This document shows positions 1-11,306 of a stretch of 64,000 nt of DNA, piece by piece. This DNA is from Drechslerella dactyloides (taxonomy: Eukaryota > Ascomycota > Orbiliomycetes > Orbiliales > Orbiliaceae). The notes under the pieces are model-generated. The model did not search any database. It saw only the letters and a program-made list of their open reading frames with translations, and was not told the origin of the DNA. Numbering within the stretch: position 1 is the first letter of the stretch; every line of letters starts with the position of its first letter. The stretch lies in contig JAGTWJ010000003.1 in the NCBI GenBank assembly GCA_020064725.1, positions 2,914,001-2,978,000 of the forward strand, read 5' to 3'. The translations under genes were made by a program, and so were the position numbers.

Positions 1-1096
1 TAGGTCCGAATGGAGGGTAAACTTTTGACCCTCTACTCAGTCTTTGTTTTGATCGTGCGGGGTCGATTTCAAATTACTCGCCGTAAACTGGATGAGTAGC
101 CTGGTATTCTCTGGACTGATGCTTGCAAAATCTTTGCGAAAGCCATCTTTCGGTAACAGTTTTGAAAAGTGGTATACCAAGCTTGCTCAGCCGACTTCCT
201 CATCCTGATGAATAGACCGACTTTTACGTTTGTTGTATCTGTGCTGCAGGCGTACGTCACGTCTATGGGTCGCATGTTATCCCCGAAGGCGGTTGGGAAC
301 GTGCTCGTCGCCGACTCTCTTCAATATCAACGGAGATCTGATGCCAAGTTGCGGGATCCATGCAATACGGCTCATCAGAATCTTCGAATTTGTGCTGTCT
401 AGCAGTTCTACCAAGGAAAACATCCCGCGCCAGTGGTCGAACATGATTCCCGCAATATTCGGGAATATACATATATATTTATTTTGCCAGTGGTAGTCGC
501 AGAGCATCCAGAGTTCTCGTGGTTCTGTTCCCACGTTGCCAGTCATATATATCATTTTAGACGTATTCGCGTGGCCACTCTGTCCGTTCGTACATTCGGC
601 GGATATCTCAGTGGAATTGTGCATGTATCTTCTAGAACTGTGAGCTGGGATATAGATACTGTAGATTTCCGCCAGTTTTGGATGAATTTCTCGTGGAAGT
701 GAAGACGACGGTAGCATGTGATACGTGTCGTAAAGACTCGCCCGTTCTGTCGAAGATACATATGTGCGGGGACGTGTCGTCTCGTAAACCAAATGTTAAA
801 CCCTTCCTTGCCGCGAGCAATGTGAACCCATGACGATTCGTCGAAAGTTGGCGCCCGATTTAGGCTGCATGGTAGACGCGTATGCCCTCTCCCTAGTGGC
901 TGAGTCATCTCAAGGTAGTATTATATAGGGACTTAAGGCATATAGCGTTTGTTCAGCGGCTTCCATTGACATTATATATATGACACAGAGCTAGAGTCAT
1001 AAGAGGCGGAGATGGGGTGCCAGGTAACCTGATCTTAAACCTCTCCAAATGATCCGGACTCATCGAATGATCATGTTGACATCGTCAAAATTGAAC
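1..1096. other. Gene-poor region, nothing recognised
   Basis: Only short overlapping open frames on both strands are present, none with protein-like composition plus splice signals. I see no RNA gene or repeat that I can support here. Confidence 0.4.
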
Positions 1097-1705
1097 TTAG
1101 TTAGATGGATATATAGCCCATAATGTCGTACGCTTCCTAATTGTGATGACAACCTTTTGCGTTTCGTTTGCAGACTCTAGAGCGTCTTTGATCTTGAGAA
1201 GGACGTCGGGCCCCATGAAGTCCCACGCCATGTGCATCAACCTGTCCGCGAGATTGGGATCAATCTCTACCGACCATAAGTTATGAGCGCATTGTGATAT
1301 CGTAGCGTGGAGACGACGGTTTGTGAAATGCTTCATGAATGAGAATATGTTGATGTGGGTGGTATCGGCATGAGCCAGAAGGCTGGCTATTAGCTTTGCT
1401 TGTTGTTTTATTAGTATATATATCGCGGGCGGGTTGATATGCGGCCTTACAAGTCTCAGTCCGAGAGTAGGTTGTAAGATAGAGATTATGGTTTGGACCC
1501 TTTCAAGAAATGGCTCCAAAGTCCTGTAGTATGTGTTCTGCTTGTCCGTTATTCTGTCTGCACCTTCAGGACCATACAGTTCAAGGTAGAAGAACCCTAT
1601 GTCGCGAGGTTTTAAGTTGCCTGCTCCAGCGGGACCTTGAGGGCCTGGAGGGCCTGGGTTTCCGTTCGGGCCTGGATTGCCTGGATTGTCCTTTTGTATT
1701 CCAGG
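1097..1705 (-). CDS. Probable terminal exon with collagen-like Gly-X-Y repeats (partial)
   Basis: On the minus strand one frame is open from about 1705 to the stop at 1097 (about 200 codons). It starts with about eight Gly-X-Y triplets (pattern NPG NPG PNG NPG PPG PPG PQG PAG). An ordinary-looking, partly helical region of about 170 residues follows and ends in ...WAIYPSN. There is no ATG upstream in this frame, so the block would be a 3' exon reached by splicing from further upstream. Collagen-like stretches are known in some fungal secreted or surface proteins. I do not recognise the C-terminal domain. The splice junction into this block is not resolved, and the gene may be decayed, since it lies in a region with retroelement remnants. 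Confidence 0.4.
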   Translation of the reverse strand, partial: PGIQKDNPGNPGPNGNPGPPGPQGPAGAGNLKPRDIGFFYLELYGPEGADRITDKQNTYYRTLEPFLERVQTIISILQPTLGLRLVRPHINPPAIYILIKQQAKLIASLLAHADTTHINIFSFMKHFTNRRLHATISQCAHNLWSVEIDPNLADRLMHMAWDFMGPDVLLKIKDALESANETQKVVITIRKRTTLWAIYPSN

Positions 1706-2039
1706 TCAAAATTGTATATAACCTTCGGAAGTGTATTTCATCGAGGTGGAAGTAATCATCTGATGAAGTTACGGTGTTAGGATCCTGAATATCTTTGCTT
1801 CTGATCGAACATCGCTTCCTTGGGCGGAACCATATCTGTAGAATGTTCTGTGGTGTCATAGGAGACCCAAGTAGCTTTGTATTCCATGGATCCCGAACTA
1901 CATGTCTCAGTAGCTAGTCGTTCGTCGGCTTGCCTTTGGTTTTGCCAGGGCGTTACTGCGCAAATTGAACATAATTGGCTTGTCATATTGCCATCGCACC
2001 GATCGTTGTGATCGAAAATTGCTTTCATGATGGTAAAGT

Positions 2040-3270
2040 TCGGTGTCCCAGCGCGCATTTCACTCCGCTGTCGCTGCAGGGAAGCAGCATGTCATCTGTC
2101 TGAAAGTATATGCAGACGTGGTGGCGGCAAACGTGAAGTCGGATAAGACAGTTCCGAAGAGGAACATTCCGGGAGTCTCGGAGGACCTAGGTATTTCGAG
2201 ACGGGCAGTTATCGAATGTAAAACGCATGCCATCAAATAGACGTGGCTACGTCCATGTGCTGTAAGATCGAGTGTGTAGAGCATACAAATGTGTCTTGAT
2301 AAGATACTTATATGCCAGGCGATACACATCCAGTGCATACTCTGAAGTATCCATATATTGTCGGTGGGCCTCGCTTCTTAGCTCTGCCAATACCAGGAGG
2401 CATAGGAACCTTTGCGGCTGGGAAGTGCCTTTGAGAGTTGCGGTCCCGGGCTTCGCGATTGAGTTCAGGGCCATGATTTTGGATGATGAAGACGTGGCAA
2501 GCAAGACATAGGAGTAGTAGGAAGAAGCATCCGAGTACCCAACTAGCTCTTCTAAAGAGAAACAGCTTTTAAACGGCATAGTGCGGTGGCGCTTGGACAT
2601 ACGATACTCTGCGTGGAAAACGTCATTAGAGCCTGCAAGTAGGCAATGCTTGAATAGTGAGACTTACGAGGCGCGTGATAACAAGATATCTCGAGCCTGG
2701 TGAGACATGGCGGACATAGTCAGTGTTGCAGGCTGATGCGTGTACATTCGCGAGATTTTTGCTTCGTTCTGGTCGCTTTCGGCGGCGGTAGAGACCCGCT
2801 CTCCGGTGTTCTCGGGAAAGCGGCCCGCGGACGTATACAGGACCAGGTAAGTATGACAGTTCAGTTGATGCAAGCTATATTCCCATTCTGACTGAGGTTT
2901 CGAGGGATCTAGCACCCAACACCCAGCCAGGGCATCTGAATAATAGAGGAGATGTGAAAAGTCGGCTTCGATCGCCTCCCGAAGAAGCACGGCCATCAGC
3001 CTTTTTGAACAGCAGTATGTCAGGCATTCTAAGAGGCTTGTCTGTAGTAGTTGGATTCCATGTTTGTTGACTGCTTGAGCAATTGATATCCATCCGTGGT
3101 AGCCCGGAGGGCAGCGGGCTTCCTGGGTATGAGAAGCCCTCTTAGTAAGAAGGTGTTGGTGTGGAGTAAGCTTTTTGCATGTTTAAACCATTCTTCTGCG
3201 CTAAGGTTATCAGGAATGCCGATGTATGCCTTTTTGGGGCCAGGTTTTTGTGCAAGCCAACCGGAAGTCT
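2040..3270 (-). CDS. Exon-like blocks of an unresolved gene, one with a membrane segment
   Basis: Several minus-strand frames look protein-like. A frame running from about 3200 to 2668 includes a stretch beginning LMAVLLREAIEADFSHLLYY. It ends at a GTAAGT donor (intron from 2667), and a pyrimidine-rich TTTCTCTTTAG acceptor brings in a new block at 2551. That junction keeps frame and adds an Arg-containing segment followed by a hydrophobic run (LGCFFLLLLCLACHVFII), which would be a single membrane anchor, and then a charged region. A further open block lies at 2338-2060. A second protein-like frame overlaps at 3268-3033. Together with the collagen-like block at 1705-1097 these could be one type II membrane protein gene, but I could not build a complete model with a start codon. 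Decay is possible. Confidence 0.28.
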
Positions 3271-3791
3271 ATGACGAGGTCTGCCCAGCGATATCGAAGG
3301 GCCTAAGGAAAACTCGCAATGGTTTCGTCACATTTTGGTGGACGTAAAAGAGGCGGTGACATACTTTGTTCTGGTGTATGGAAGCCCATAGGACAAAGTA
3401 CTTTGAGCCAGGAAGATCTGTATGTATGCATAATGTGAAGATAATTGTATGATATCTTTTTAGATGCTCTTTGATAAGGCTGATGTAGGCTCAATTTGAA
3501 CCTGAAGTCGCTTTGAGGTTTCATAAATATTGCGTACCGGGCAGTGGATTTCTTGTCCAGATTGTCAGCAAATGAGGAATCGCTATATGTCTTTATGAAG
3601 ATATTTTCCTGGCGCGGGCATACTAAATAATGCCGTGTTTAAACGTTTTATGTTCTGGATAGATATCTTTAGATATTACTTACTTATTGCTTGCATGTGC
3701 TTCTCTGTTGGTTTTTACATGTATTGTGTAAGCTTTGTTATTGTAAGTATAATATCTGGCTTGGGTGTTTAATTGTAGCTAGTTGGCGTAT

Positions 3792-5790
3792 CTAATTAGT
3801 GCTTGGTATCTCTTCTTTTCTGTCTCGTTGAGTACTGGTGCCTGTTCGTTCAGGGCCTCTTTCAGATTCATTAGTATAGCGAGAGAATTCATCAAATGCG
3901 GTGTTGATTTTGTGGTCATAGTATCTCTTGCATAGGGATCTGGCGATCCTTTGCGAAAGTGGTGAAATCAGCACATGCGGAAAACCGTTAAGTAAGAGAT
4001 AAAACACTGGGATCCATACATTAACGAGGCTGCTCTTTCAATCAACTTGAAAAACTCTCTGCCAGGTACCATGTAGTATCGGCGTATCTTCTGTGAAGGG
4101 CGCATCAAATCGCCTGCAGTAAAGACTTTTTTTGGACCAAGGCGCGATCGATAAACTTATGATCTATAATCCACCTTCTGCTCTCTGAGCCGCAGTTCGG
4201 GTACATACGTACTCATCACGTTGAGATAAAGTTTGACGTATGTAAATGTGAGTATGTATGAGAGCTAGACTAGTGGCCGAACTCTAGACGCCAGTCCCGT
4301 TGCACGGGGTCTAGGTCTTGCTTGCAGTCCTATACGTGAGCCGGGAGTTCGGTCTCTTCTCGTTGGTGAGGCGAGGGGGTTGTGAGAGAAATCCTGGAGT
4401 AATGGCCTGATCGACTTCGGCTGTAACTTCTTCGTCGGTTTGCCGCGTGATTTCGCCGGGAGGAAGACGTTTAGGAGATCTATGTAAAAAAAAAGTATTC
4501 CTCATCTTCTTCAGAAGGAGAAGCGCGACGATGAGTAGAGGGCTGTCCGGTTCACGTACTAATTAATCTTGAATTCGTTGTCGCCTGCTCCATCCCTTGT
4601 GTAGAAGAACAATACTGACGAAGCAGATAACGCGGACACGACGGGTACATATGTTCTCAAGGATTCGATAGCTCTTTCATATTGTATTCAGTTGAGAAGA
4701 TGACACGCGTCTCCGCACCCGCATAGATAAACGGGCTTGTCGTATAGGCGCGAGCGCCATATCCCCACATACTTGAGAGGAGCCATCGGTCGTTCTTGTA
4801 GGACGGGTGTCGAGTGCTTTAGCTTGGGGAGTGGTCCTTCAGAGTTTATCGTGAAAGACTACTGCTTCAGCCCAATCGGGGTAGCATGGAGAAAGGAGAG
4901 CTGCTACTGAACCATTCGTAGAATTGTAGTCTGCTGACCGAGAGTAGAACGATGTCTGGTTATATATATGATAGCGGTCGTCAATGTAGTAATGTATCGA
5001 AGAATGTAATTTGGCCTTTCGTGAATGAAATGCCCTAAAAAAGCTGGTAAACAGCTTTGTAGGTCTTTGAAAGCGACTACTTCTGTATATTAGTCGGAGA
5101 TTCATAGCTGCTGGGGATCTATTGGGCGAAGATCTCTTTTCCGGTGCGGTCTTGAGCAATTCTGTCTTCAGATTCTGTAACGAGGCCATTCTTGTGATGG
5201 TTCAAGGGATCGAAGCCGGTCATGGGAGATCTAGGAACTCTTCTTTGTCTGACCAACTAGTGATAGGATCTCACATCGATTTTCACCGGTTTCTGGATGT
5301 TTGTGACATTCACCGAGATTGCCGTAGGAGCTGCATGAATCCCCTTGGATCGGAAGACCATAAAGTAAGTTGAAATATATCATAAACTCTGTATTCAGGT
5401 TGGATACAGAATCTTGATTTCATCCAATAGCAGCTGTTCGCGTATATAATAGGGATTTTCTTTTTATACTGGATTGCTGCGATGATCTTGGTTTCTTATA
5501 TATATAGGAGAGGTGTCCGTAAAGCTCTCATGGAGATTACCGGGCATGGCGAGAGCTTGTAGCGTCCTCGAGAGGGAGTTGAATGTAAAGCTACGAGGCC
5601 AAATTAGTTTAGGATCTCTTGGATAGAGGAGGAGAACCGGACGTACCGAAACTTCCGAGACCGAAGATGCGCATTGATAACAGAGCATGGCGTAACAGCT
5701 TTCTGCAACGTCTGGGCTCACGTCGCTGAAGCTTAGCAGGATGCATCGACAGCCAGAATGTTGCATAATCGGTAATGCTCGCGGCATCAG
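3792..5790 (-). other. Scattered coding-like fragments, minus strand
   Basis: Protein-like minus-strand frames occur at 5787-5464, 5189-4839, 4505-4311 and 4007-3792. A short block starts at 4113 after a good acceptor (CTTTACTGCAG). The fragments are separated by stops and frame changes, and no continuous spliced model with a start could be assembled. They may be exons of one intron-rich gene or the remains of one. I recognise no domain. Confidence 0.2.
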
Positions 5791-6151
5791 GAATGCTGCT
5801 GTCGTATGCTGCTAGATATTTTCTTGTTCATGAAAGTTGCCAGTTGATTCGCTGACTATCCGAAATCTTCAAAATGAGGAGCTTGATTTCATCACGTATT
5901 TTGTGATTCCCTCTGAATTTAAATCTGCTGACTCGCTTTGGATTCGGTTATGGCATAGACTCGTAGTTTGGAATTAATCCATCGTTGTCAATGCTTTCAT
6001 AGACGTGTCATCTATCCATATGGTGTAGATGCGTATATATATTAAATGTATACCATCTTCAATCTAAAGACCATATATCCGATGAGCTGTTAACTCCGAT
6101 TCATCCGAGGAGATTCATGCGCTCTACCTCTGGGCCATGGGGCAAGTATTT
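5791..6151. other. Intergenic, AT-rich
   Basis: No open frame or repeat that I can support. It lies directly beside the integrase remnant of the gypsy element. Confidence 0.4.
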
Positions 6152-6391
6152 CTAAATTCTGTAGGCGGCCAGGTTATCGACTGTAACGGCGTCCGCGCGG
6201 GCTTGGTCGGTGGGGCGTAGGTCGAGGGCGTCGAACCGGGCTTCGAAGCCGAGGAAGAGCTGCGACGGGGTGAAGCCATGGTGCTTCACTTGCCGCGTGT
6301 TCATGGCATGGGCGAAGTGCATATCGTGACGGTCCCAGGCCTTGAAGATAGCGGGGTTGTCAGCGCATTGGTTAGTTTGGTAGTCGGCCAT
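6152..6391 (-). mobile_element. Ty3/gypsy retrotransposon remnant: integrase C-terminal part
   Basis: The minus-strand peptide contains the segment MNTRQVKHHGFTPSQLFLGF. It matches the end of the integrase core in fungal Ty3/gypsy polyproteins, where an 'NT..V..HGFTPsqLLLGf' pattern is typical. The frame is about 80 codons, begins well after the catalytic DDE region and is not continuous with a polyprotein. Together with the RNase H piece at 6900-7259, in the usual order RNase H then integrase, this is a broken gypsy copy. I see no flanking LTRs. Confidence 0.7.
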
Positions 6392-6899
6392 AGGTTAGCC
6401 AGATCACCGATGATATCGGCAGACTTGATGAGGCCTGGTATCTTGTCGTCTGGCACCCAGGAGTATCATAAACTGCATCACTGGCATGCGATGTTGAAGA
6501 CATGATTGGAGGTCCTGCTCGTTTCGGGGTCCTCGAGTGCGATTTTCCGTCGCTTGACAATCCGATGGGATCCATGGACTTGACGCGGTGTATATAGGCG
6601 TAAGCTTGTTGGTAGTCCATGTAACTGCGGGACAACTGGTATGTATATAGGTAGCTTGTTGGGCTGATGTAGTTGAATGTGATAGGAGGGTCGAGCATCA
6701 AGTTTGTGAGCTGTGAGATCTCGAGAGCTGCGAAGTGTGAGCATCTCAGTCTAGTCTCTGGTAGATGAGCGAAGAGTTGCAGAGGTGGATATTCTGACGT
6801 GGAAAATTCTGCTCTCATGTGTCTTTCGCGGCGGAGATCACTGCCCCATAGTACAGCAATCAGATATAGTGTTCCAGATGGATGCAAAAGATCCATAAG

Positions 6900-7259
6900 T
6901 CATGAGCAGAGATAAGAGGTGTAAGAAACATAGATGTATGATGGAGAACCGATGAGGTAGTGTTCACATTCGAGTAGGAAGCGCACCACGGCTAACCCTT
7001 CGCGTTCTGTAGTCGGGTAGTTTCGTTCGGCGGGGACCAGGCGCTGTGAGAGAAAGTGGATGTATTTCTCCACCCCTCTGGTCTTCTGGGACGACACCGT
7101 GCCCGCTGGAAGTCCCGGCAGCTGGAAGAGCACCCCGCCAATACCGATCCCGGATGCATCAGTAGCCAGGTGGTACTGCGCTGTTGGGGCGGAGAAAATG
7201 ATCTGGTGACCGTTCACTTCATAGGAGCTAGTTGGAGTTGTGAGGTAGTAGCTGTCCAT
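6900..7259 (-). mobile_element. Ty3/gypsy retrotransposon remnant: RNase H-like region
   Basis: The peptide contains YHLATDASGIGIGGVLFQLPG and, about 30 residues later, FLSQRLVPAERNYPTTEREG with a LLECEHYLIG segment. These are hallmarks of the RNase H domain that follows reverse transcriptase in Ty3/gypsy elements (the TDAS and ERNY-T-ERE motifs). The upstream reverse transcriptase is not readable as an open frame. The interval to the integrase tail (6392-6899) is open in a frame that does not look like polyprotein, so the element is inactive. Confidence 0.75.
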
Positions 7260-8345
7260 GGAAGGTACTGGAAGAATTCATCGCAAGAAAGCGTAGAGTG
7301 TCGAAGATGCTGGATGAGGACTGGTTTCCAGATGGCCGTGGAAGAACTTCCGTGGCAAAAATCATGACATTGTATGCTCCGGTTGATGGAGAGAAAATAT
7401 AAATATAGGCGCTAGGGCGTATTTGATATTGAAATCATATAATATTTCTGATACCGAGTGCTTCGTGGGGCGGCTACGCGCACACATGATGGTGCGCTAG
7501 ACTTCAGGCAAGCCGCTAACCTAGTATCTTTGTGTAGCATCGGCGAAACAGCTCAACATTTCCACTTGTTGGTTCGTTCTCGGCTTGTCATTCAGCTGAG
7601 GTGGAACGTCAGAGTTTGCGGCGAGATCATGCTCAGCATGGAATGGGTAAAGAGAAAGGAGGATTATCAAGAGAGACAGCATTTGCTGTCATGTCGATAG
7701 GTTCATAACGAGTCTTGTCTGTCTGTCGTATATGGTATGGTAGTAAAGTGAGGATGATGAAATGAAGATGGGGATGAGGCTAGGTAACCATGGCGGAAAG
7801 CTATTTATAGGCGTACAGAATCCCGTCTCGGCGCAGAAGGCGCATCCTTCCGCTAGATTCTGCCACAATTGTTCTTACAGAGCCTCACCTACATATTTTG
7901 GACCAGCAGCAATTGCATCAATTGTACTATCGGTTTGAGATGAAATACATATATACCCAACGACGATACATCTTGAGGCAGGACTTCCAAAAATATGTTG
8001 TGGAAGTAGATCTATGGAGACACACCTCCGCCAGATTACAACAATAGCATAGCATAGTCCAGGGCGTAAATGTCTATTCTCGGTCGATGGGTGCTGCAAG
8101 AATATCGGACATGTCGTAGACTTGCTGAACGGATAAAAATGGGGTTAACATGCTATATTAGAATTCTGAGCTGGTTTGTTCAAATCATTAGACGACTGCG
8201 TGGTAGCATCTAGACCTGACTGCGGTGTATACCTATAGGTGATAATTCAGATGCTGTAGAGAGATACACCTTGCTGTCGGCCCCTTCATATGTGCCTATC
8301 ATTCACTCCATATAAAGGTACTGATTGCAAGGCGTCTCTACGTCC
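7260..8345. other. Region upstream of retroelement remnant, nothing recognised
   Basis: By position the first part should hold reverse transcriptase if the gypsy copy were intact, but I cannot read one. The rest shows only short shadow frames. Confidence 0.35.
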
Positions 8346-8450
8346 ATGTCTGTGTCTGGATCTGTGCTTGTACCTCTGCCTATACTTTTGCTTTCTCTGC
8401 CTATACCTTTACCATCTCCTATATCTGTAACTATATCAATATCTATTGCA
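8346..8450 (+). repeat. Degenerate hexanucleotide tract (NNNNCT-type)
   Basis: The stretch can be parsed into consecutive six-base units that mostly end in CT (ATGTCT GTGTCT GGATCT, then GTACCT CTGCCT ATACTT and so on). The 6-bp period persists for about 100 bp with substitutions, consistent with an old expanded hexamer. The plus strand also contains a 42-codon frame from an ATG near 8346 that alternates hydrophobic residues with Ser/Pro. This follows from the repeat and is not evidence of a gene. Confidence 0.6.
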
Positions 8451-8949
8451 ATTATATTGTTAACTGCTAAATAATTTCTAGAAGCCTCTGGAATTAAAAC
8501 AATATATTTTTTTGTTTATATATATATAGATGATCAAGTAAAGTGTAACAAAGACCCTGCTTGCAGTAGGGCATTTATCAAATTGAGTTCGTAGTGTTCT
8601 TCTTATATTCTATCGATGCGAGAGAAGGTTATAGTGTACGAAAATTATCAGAGGTTTTTTTGCCGACTCATGCAGGAAAAGCCTGAATTAATTCAACTCA
8701 TGAAAGCAATAATGGTTGGTGGTGTTGCGTTTTTGCATTTGATCGCCACTCTATGCTGAGTGCTACAGATAAACATGCTCGTTCGCTCTCATGTCCGCAC
8801 TTCTATGATGCCTAAGTTCTGATTAGTATTTATTTATTTACATATACAGCAGATACGACAATCAATGGTCTCAGGCCGAAAAACAATAAATATTCATCAA
8901 CATCAACCGTCAACTCCCGAGCCCGGACCGCCATCGCCAAACCTTCAAC

Positions 8950-9871
8950 ATGTCGTACCTACAATCAACCAGAGATACTTTGGAGAAAGCGCTCGCCATA
9001 AACCAAACGGAGCCAATAATCTTCGAGAAAACGACAGCAGGGCTCGCTAAAGAAATTGCGAAGGTTATATCAGGCCCCTCGTTTGAGGACCGTCGTCTCA
9101 AGTATGTCCAGTCTTCTTCGTCGTGCCAAGTCATCATTACTAAGACAGTATGAACGCGAAGATTCGAGTACGATAGCAACTTGCACAAGTATTTATCACC
9201 ATTCCCTCATCGGCCCGCGATATCGCCCCCGGATGGATGGAGAGGGTCAAGATAGCGTGGGAGACCTTGCTCCCGGAAAGTTATAATAACCATTTCGTGA
9301 CGCGAGCCTCCCCACGTAAGATTTCACCTATACAGAACAGTCACACAGGGATCCGAATTACCTTGCTAATGATATAAGTAGAATTCGGATGTTTTGTAGG
9401 CGAGTACGAGGGGTGCATCAAGGAGCCGGATTACAGCTCTGGGCTCGTCAGAGCAACGTTCCCGTCTCTGATAATAGAGGTCGGACTCTCACAAAGCTAT
9501 GCCAAGTTGCTGAAGGACAAGGATCTTTGGCTCGTAGGCTCAGGCGGACAAGTCAAGGCAGTTGTTCTGATCAGAGTCGAGAAGTTTGATCCGATTACCG
9601 TTTCGCTTGAACTGTGGAAAAACGACTCGGTCGAGAAATTTGTACGTGTACTGTCGAACTACATGCGAATATAATCGTGATACTGATTGGTATACCATAG
9701 GATATTTTACCGGTTCCTGAACAGAAACAAGACGATCCCTTTCTGCTTTTCGGCGAAATTTGCGGGGATGTCAAAATTCCGCCCACGTGGGACCCAACCC
9801 TGCGTCTTCCGATGAAACTAAGTTGCCTGCGAAAACAGATTGAAAAGTGTGCCCCCCGAGTTGGGTGCTGA
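8950..9871 (+). pseudogene. Frameshifted multi-exon gene of unknown function
   Basis: The blocks are exon 1 from ATG 8950 to about 9102, a second block to 9315, exon 9400-9641 and exon 9701-9871 ending in TGA. The last two introns have normal borders (GTAAG...TAG; GTACGT...TAG) and keep frame. Readable segments include FPSLIIEVGLSQSYAKLLKD and LWLVGSGGQVKAVVLIRVEK. These have the strand-helix-strand look, with an IIEVG acidic strand, of restriction-endonuclease-like hypothetical fungal proteins, but this is only a resemblance. Near 9188 the frame reading EYDSNLHK stops making sense, and the neighbouring frame, offset by one base, continues with FITIPSSARDIAPGW. There is no room for an intron, so a one-base deletion is the simplest explanation. 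The gene is probably a recent pseudogene. Confidence 0.55.
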
Positions 9872-9881
9872 TCCACGGCTG

Positions 9882-10025
9882 GCGTTCGACGCCAGTTGTC
9901 CGCGCGGGATACAGTTCGTATTCATCACCTGTTTTCTACACAAGGCACAACTTGCGTTCAATGCCAGTTATTTGCGCGGAGTATAATTCATGTTTATTAC
10001 CAGTTGTTTACACGGGCACAGCCGG
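9882..10025. repeat. Two-copy tandem repeat, 72-bp period
   Basis: The block starting GCGTTCGACGCCAGTTGTCC at 9882 recurs 72 bp later at 9954 as GCGTTCAATGCCAGTTATTT. The copies align over their whole length with the same landmarks (GCGCGG, then TATTC/TTTATTAC, then ACAC-GGCACA). Many of the differences are C/T or G/A transitions. The repeat lies directly after the stop codon of the frameshifted gene. Confidence 0.6.
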
Positions 10026-11306
10026 CGCCTGTTGCTAGTCAGTTGCACATATATATGAATTACAGCTGGCTGCTTGTCAGTCGAAGAACAGAACACGAAC
10101 GCTGGAATATGGTACCTGGGGTGGGCTATGTCAGTGCCTTGTGACTAAAGAATGAAGTGGTGAATTTCCAAGTTCACTATACTGCAGCCAGCAGGTTTAT
10201 GGACAGCACACACGAGCTGAGCATGAGAAGTGCCCCATGGGTTCACAATCGTGAATAATATCGCTATGGAGCCATTTTATTCAATCTATCTGGTTCCAAT
10301 CGAATCGGTCAAATGCAACCAAGTTTAATATTTGGGCTTCAGTATAAGACTAGAATCAAGTGGTATATTCCAACAAGACTGTATCTAGGACCCTCAAACA
10401 ACATTGCAAGATGCGTTTTTGTAATTGCTCTTAAATTTTATTGACATCGTGTTAGAAGGACCGTAGATAAATACTGCCAGGAATGCCTTTGATCAGGCTA
10501 TTAGAAATCAATAATAAATATATCATAATCAAAATTGCTTACAGCTATAGCACTAGCTATATATCACCTTGATGGGTGCCCCAGAAATCTCTAAACCAGT
10601 ACATTTTTTGGTATTTGCCCGCTCTAAGACGTTCTTGTATCAATAAGTATCATGCGCTACGAAGTAGATTTAACGAAACTCCTCCTTGCAGTCGGTAACT
10701 TTTCCTCCTGTTGTTTATTCGACCTTTATTCTGGTAACGCCTCTGACTTTTTTGTTCTTCCCAAGGTAATCTTGCAACAATACGTTGCTGTATGTGGTGA
10801 ATGTGCATATGAAATTCATATGCGTAATTGTGTCGGGGAGAGTGCAGATGTTGGATTTTGAGCGCACAAACGCGCTCGACGTCGAAATAAAGTTTCGCAG
10901 CAGCTCGCTTGTGGCACGTTGACAGACGACATTGTGCTGCATCTCAACAGCTGCGTATACGCGTATCTGGATATTTTTTGATGCATGATTAGTAGCGATA
11001 ACGATTCTGAACTGGTAATCTTTGAGATCATGCGATTTGCTTGAGCGGATTAGCGTACAGTCGATCCCTGACGTTTCGTTCCCGGAAAACGTTCCAAAAT
11101 GAGAATTCTGTGTATAAATTCCCGCCAATCGATCTCTAGCTGCACGATTAAGACATCTCGATCGAACGCAGGAATATACACCGTCTCAGTCCCACCATCA
11201 TCGCTGCAATCTAATTTACCCTACTGCCACACGCCGATAGACGGATCGATATCGCAACCTCCAGCAACCAGCTGATCCACCCACCAATTACAACCCACCA
11301 GCCAAA
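10026..11306. other. Intergenic; end contains upstream region of the RNase III-like gene
   Basis: No gene is supported. Short frames at 10652-10861 (+) and 10715-11128 (-) overlap each other and have no splice context. The last 150 bp before 11307 should hold the promoter of the next gene, but I see no clear TATA element. Confidence 0.4.
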
